From Oscillatoriales cyanobacterium (GTDB lineage: Bacteria > Cyanobacteriota > Cyanobacteriia > Cyanobacteriales > Microcoleaceae): a DNA stretch of 54,147 nucleotides. The position numbers and the translations under genes are program-made. Shown here piece by piece: positions 50,999-54,147 of the stretch; within the stretch, counting starts at the first letter, position 1; the number at the start of each line of letters is the position of its first letter. The DNA lies in assembly GCA_004292955.1 (NCBI GenBank), contig RDXX01000078.1, positions 1-54,147 on the forward strand. The letters are read 5' to 3'. The notes beneath the pieces were generated by a model. That model saw only the letters and a list, made by a program, of their open reading frames with translations. It searched no databases and had not been told where the DNA came from.

Positions 50999-53170
50999 AT
51001 GCTACAAGAACAAGATTTACAACATTTTTTAGATTCAGTCCCCCAGCTCGCAATTAAACCACCAGCATCCCCTGTAGAACCCAACAGCGCACCGATCGAT
51101 CTATCACCTTTAGATCGATCGATCGATCGCCATCCCCTGACAGTGGCTCCAGAAACACCGATCGCCGAAGTCTTGGCTCTCATGAACCCGATGCGCGTCT
51201 CCTGTCAGCTTTGTAGCGAAAAACAAAAGAGTCTTAAGAACACGGCCAAGCGCAGTTGTGTCATAGTCGTGGAGGACGATCGCCCGATCGGCATTTTTAC
51301 AGAACGGGATATCGTTAAGTTAACTACTCTGGTAAATTGTGCGATCGGACTGACAATTGCTGAGGTAATGACTCACTCGCCCATTACCCTCAAACAATCC
51401 GAGTCTCAAGATATTTTCACCGCTATATTCACCTTGCGCCAGCACTCCATCCGGCACTTACCCGTAGTCGATGAGGACTCGCGACTTGTCGGAATCATCA
51501 CCCGCGAAGCCATTCACGAAGCCCTACAACCAGTGAACTTGCTAGCAAATTTGCGCTGTGCGGGAGATGTCATGACAAAAGAAGTCATTTGTGCCCCAAA
51601 GACTGCCTCAGCCCTCGAATTAGCCCAGCTCATGGTCAAAAATCGATCCCATTGCGTCGTCATTGTCGAAGACCAAATTCAGCATCCACAGCGGATCGTA
51701 CCAATAGAAAAGTATCAAATCCCGATCGGCATTGTCACCGAGCGCGACATCGTGCAGTTTCACGCCCTCGAATTAAACCTCTCGGAAATCTCAGCGGCTG
51801 ATGCCATGAGTGCGCCTTTATTTTCCATATCTGCCACCGATTCCCTCTTCCGCGCCCACCAGGAAATGCAGCGCCATTGCGTCTGCCGTTTGGTAGTAGT
51901 TGGCAGTCACGGAGAGCTTTTGGGTGTTGTTTCTCTGACAAGTTTGCCGCAAGTTTTTAACCAATCTGAGATGTACGGGACGATCGAGCTTTTGCAGCAA
52001 GCAGTAGACGATAGAGCCGCCCAATTGCAGAAAACCAACGAACTTTTACAGCAAGAAATTTTAGAGCGGCAGCGCGCCCAAGAAGCCCTGCACCAAGCTC
52101 ACGAAGACTTAAAAAAACAAGTTGAAGAGCGCACCGCCCAACTTTTAGAATCAAATAAATTATTAAGACGGGATATTATCAAGCGCCAGCGAGTAGAAGA
52201 AGTGCTGCGGAAAAAGCAAACCTGCTTGAAAAATCAAGCAGAGCAATTAGAGCAAACAGTGCGGAAATTGCAGCAAACTCAAACTCAATTAGTCCACACC
52301 GAAAAAATGTCTTCTTTGGGACAAATGATTGCCGGTATCGCCCACGAAATTAACAATCCGGTTAATTTCATCTACGGCAATCTTTCCCACACGAGTCATT
52401 ACATCAAAGAATTAATTCAACTATTAGAACTTTACCAGCAGCACTATCCCGAACCAGTCTCGGAAATTAGGGAAGCAGCAGCAGATATGGAAATCGATTT
52501 TTTGGTGGAAGACTTATCTAAGATCGTGTCTTCGATGCAAGTTGGCACCGATCGCATCCGCCAAATAGTCCTGTCAATGCGAAATTTTTCGCGATCGGAT
52601 CGAACTAGCGTCAAATTCGTTGACATTCACGAGGGACTCGACAGCACTTTGTTGATTTTGCAGCACAGGCTCAAAGCTCACGGCGGACATCCAGGTATTC
52701 AAATTATTAAGGAATACGGCAATTTGCCCAGCGTCGAGTGCTGTGGAGGTCAGATCAATCAAGTGTTTATGAATATTATCGGCAATGCTATTGATGCTTT
52801 GGATGAAGCAATCCAGAAGGGCCAATGGAGAAAGGGAAATGGGAAAAATCCACCGCCGTTAATTCCTAGTTCTCCATTGACTCTTCCCGCAATTACAATT
52901 CGCACTGAAGTTGTTGCTGGCGATGTTGTAGCGATCCGCATTTCCGACAACGGCGGGGGCATACCGGATGAGATTTGCAGGCAACTATTTGACCCGTTTT
53001 TTACTACCAAACCAGTAGGTAAGGGGACTGGGCTGGGGCTGTCTATTTCCTATCATTTAGTTGTGGAACAGCATGGGGGGCGGCTGGAGTGCGTTTCGGA
53101 AGTTGGACTGGGGACTGAGTTTGCGATCGAGATTCCGATCGTCAGAAGGCAGTTGACAGCGGACAGTTGA
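50999..53170 (+). CDS. CBS-domain sensor histidine kinase
   Basis: This 723-aa soluble kinase has four CBS motifs in two pairs (about residues 38-320; MTHSPITLKQSESQDIFTAI, GIITREAIHEAL, VMTKEVICAPKTASALELAQ, GIVTERDIVQFHALE), which usually bind adenine nucleotides. A coiled coil (about 325-425) leads to a histidine kinase with MIAGIAHEINNPVNFIYGNL (His449), N-box QVFMNIIGNAIDALDE, G1 SDNGGGI and G2 GKGTGLGLS. All catalytic boxes are intact. It shares the LYQQHYPEP-type DHp insertion with the REC-kinase and the phytochrome. AAGGAAAA lies about 15 bp before the ATG. The last codons (QLTADS and the TGA stop) are made of the GTTGACAGCGGACAGTTGA repeat array, so the true C-terminus has been altered. 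No receiver gene adjoins. Confidence 0.92.
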   Translation: MLQEQDLQHFLDSVPQLAIKPPASPVEPNSAPIDLSPLDRSIDRHPLTVAPETPIAEVLALMNPMRVSCQLCSEKQKSLKNTAKRSCVIVVEDDRPIGIFTERDIVKLTTLVNCAIGLTIAEVMTHSPITLKQSESQDIFTAIFTLRQHSIRHLPVVDEDSRLVGIITREAIHEALQPVNLLANLRCAGDVMTKEVICAPKTASALELAQLMVKNRSHCVVIVEDQIQHPQRIVPIEKYQIPIGIVTERDIVQFHALELNLSEISAADAMSAPLFSISATDSLFRAHQEMQRHCVCRLVVVGSHGELLGVVSLTSLPQVFNQSEMYGTIELLQQAVDDRAAQLQKTNELLQQEILERQRAQEALHQAHEDLKKQVEERTAQLLESNKLLRRDIIKRQRVEEVLRKKQTCLKNQAEQLEQTVRKLQQTQTQLVHTEKMSSLGQMIAGIAHEINNPVNFIYGNLSHTSHYIKELIQLLELYQQHYPEPVSEIREAAADMEIDFLVEDLSKIVSSMQVGTDRIRQIVLSMRNFSRSDRTSVKFVDIHEGLDSTLLILQHRLKAHGGHPGIQIIKEYGNLPSVECCGGQINQVFMNIIGNAIDALDEAIQKGQWRKGNGKNPPPLIPSSPLTLPAITIRTEVVAGDVVAIRISDNGGGIPDEICRQLFDPFFTTKPVGKGTGLGLSISYHLVVEQHGGRLECVSEVGLGTEFAIEIPIVRRQLTADS

Positions 53171-53255
53171 CAGTTGACAGCGGACAGTTGACAGCGGACA
53201 GTTGACAGTTGGCAGTTGGCAGTTGGCAGTTGGCAGTTGGCAGTTGGCAGTTGGT
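53150..53255. repeat. Heptamer array with GTTGACA, GCGGACA and GTTGGCA units
   Basis: About fifteen 7-bp units in three sequence types (GTTGACA, GCGGACA, GTTGGCA), overlapping the 3' end of the CBS-kinase gene. Block-like runs of each variant (for example six GTTGGCA in a row) suggest replication slippage after point mutation. Confidence 0.9.
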
Positions 53256-54147
53256 AGGGGCGGTGTATCTCAGTTTTGCATTTGTAGTGCTGTCGGGAGC
53301 TCGCGTATTTTACAATACGCGAGCGGGGACGCTCGCACTGTAAAAAAAATGCTTTTTGCAAAAATGCTCCCGGTAGGGGCGGTGCCCCTGTGCCCGCCCT
53401 CAGTTGACAGTTGTCAGATTTTCGGAACTCCGACACTCTCCCCAAATCTCCCACTCGGAGACTCTCGCCCTCGCCCGTCGCCGCTCAATTACTAAAAATT
53501 CACAATTTTTTACACAACACTCAAAACCGCAGCAAAATCACTCTTTCCTAATCTAAAATCTCAAATCTCAAATCCAAAATCGTCTAATTTTGGCATCCCA
53601 GGCCCAATTAACCCAACTTACTTTCCGCTTTGCCTCATCCACTAGCGCCTTTGTTCCCCCTCCACTTACCCCACAAGCCATCAACTGCACCCATCCTAGC
53701 CCCAAACCCAAAGACCGAGATTATTTGAGAAGTTAATTTTTGTTTTGTTTTTGTACCTCTTTTTATTAAGAAAGTATTCTAAAACTTAAATAAAATCTAA
53801 AATATTTATAAAAATAGATTTGTAAATCAAAAAACCAGCTAAGATGCCCAAAGATGCAAAATAAATAGAATTACTAGCATTTTCATTTCGAGAGCCCCTT
53901 TCTTTTCCTCGTAAGTTAGCTAATAATGCTTTCAACGAGCTTTCCGCACAGCAACTCCAAACTAGACAAGAATGGGATTGCGGTAAGGGCATTGGAGGAA
54001 AGGTTATTGCATTGGGGCTATCCGCTAAACACTGGACAAAAGTGGACGAGATAGCCAGTCTAAGTCTTTAACTAGGCTACGTTAGTAAGGTCACGACACC
54101 TACGAGTGCTTTCCAGCTTGTAGCTATGTCGCCGGAGATTAAACATC
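53171..54147. other. Terminal non-coding region of the window
   Basis: After the heptamers it holds copy B of the palindromic element (53270-53370), GTAGGGGCGG(T)GCCCCTGTGCCCGCCCT (about 53373-53400), TCTAAAATCTCAAATCTCAA repeats (53550-53580), and AT-rich sequence. A 68-aa minus-strand frame (53786-53992) with one hydrophobic segment (YFASLGILAGFLIYKSIFIN) is possible but unsupported. The last 150 bp are unrecognised; a gene could begin beyond the edge. Confidence 0.55.
53270..53370. repeat. Dispersed palindromic element, copy B
   Basis: It shares ATCTCAGTTTT, GCTCGCGTATT-TACAAT(A)-CGCGAGCGGGG, GACGCTCGCACT and AAATGCTTTTTGCAAAAATG with 1185-1275 on the same strand. Confidence 0.75.

Noticed and set aside
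53786..53992. 68-aa minus-strand frame with one hydrophobic segment
   Set aside because: No ribosome site, no family, AT-rich context; mentioned only as possible.

Overview
The window looks like a filamentous cyanobacterium of the Oscillatoriales type (Microcoleus/Oscillatoria/Kamptonema-like; this is inference). The evidence is the many HIP1 palindromes (GCGATCGC), a biliverdin-type phytochrome, giant AAA/histidine-kinase signalling proteins, an HCF173-like SDR/CIA30 protein, purS-purQ, a Zur-type regulator, and many heptanucleotide tandem repeats (STRR-type) between genes. No rRNA, tRNA, CRISPR array or intact insertion sequence was seen.

Layout. 0-7.5 kb: an SDR oxidoreductase, a large secreted FG-GAP/Calx-beta/RTX protein broken by a one-base frameshift, a DMT exporter and a small exported repeat protein. 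8.4-15.8 kb: an HPt protein, a phytochrome whose kinase domain lacks the phospho-acceptor histidine, the CIA30 protein and an orphan sugar-type ABC permease. 16-24 kb: a 2083-residue Ser/Thr-kinase/AAA/GAF/hybrid histidine kinase, coupled to a REC-histidine kinase. 25-26.6 kb: a carotenoid-desaturase-like flavoprotein. 27-31 kb: a ZorA-like/ZorB-like motor pair flanking an opposite-strand PD-(D/E)XK nuclease-like gene. 31.4-35.7 kb: a complete polyamine ABC transporter (potB-potC-potD-potA). 36-42 kb: PP2C phosphatase, NfeD plus SPFH protein, Zur-like regulator and purS-purQ. 42-46.5 kb: two overlapping genes, a STAND NTPase and a WD40 protein of nearly identical repeats. 46.7-47.7 kb: a toxin-antitoxin-like operon with a truncated PIN toxin. 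48-53 kb: a PhoD-like phosphatase and a CBS-domain histidine kinase.

How the genes work together. Three histidine kinases (phytochrome, REC-HK, CBS-HK) share one DHp subtype, and two keep the catalytic residues the phytochrome has lost. The STAND/WD40 pair has the layout of a split NLR-type sensor, with repeat-to-repeat variation concentrated at the positions that form the WD40 binding face. Together with the Zorya-like pair and the toxin-antitoxin remnant, this makes 27-31 kb and 42-48 kb the most defence-like parts of the window.

Repeats are a second theme. One small hairpin family appears with three compensated stem variants and has entered a kinase ATPase domain in frame. Heptamer arrays supply stop codons to two genes. 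Several ~65-140 bp dispersed elements occur two to four times.
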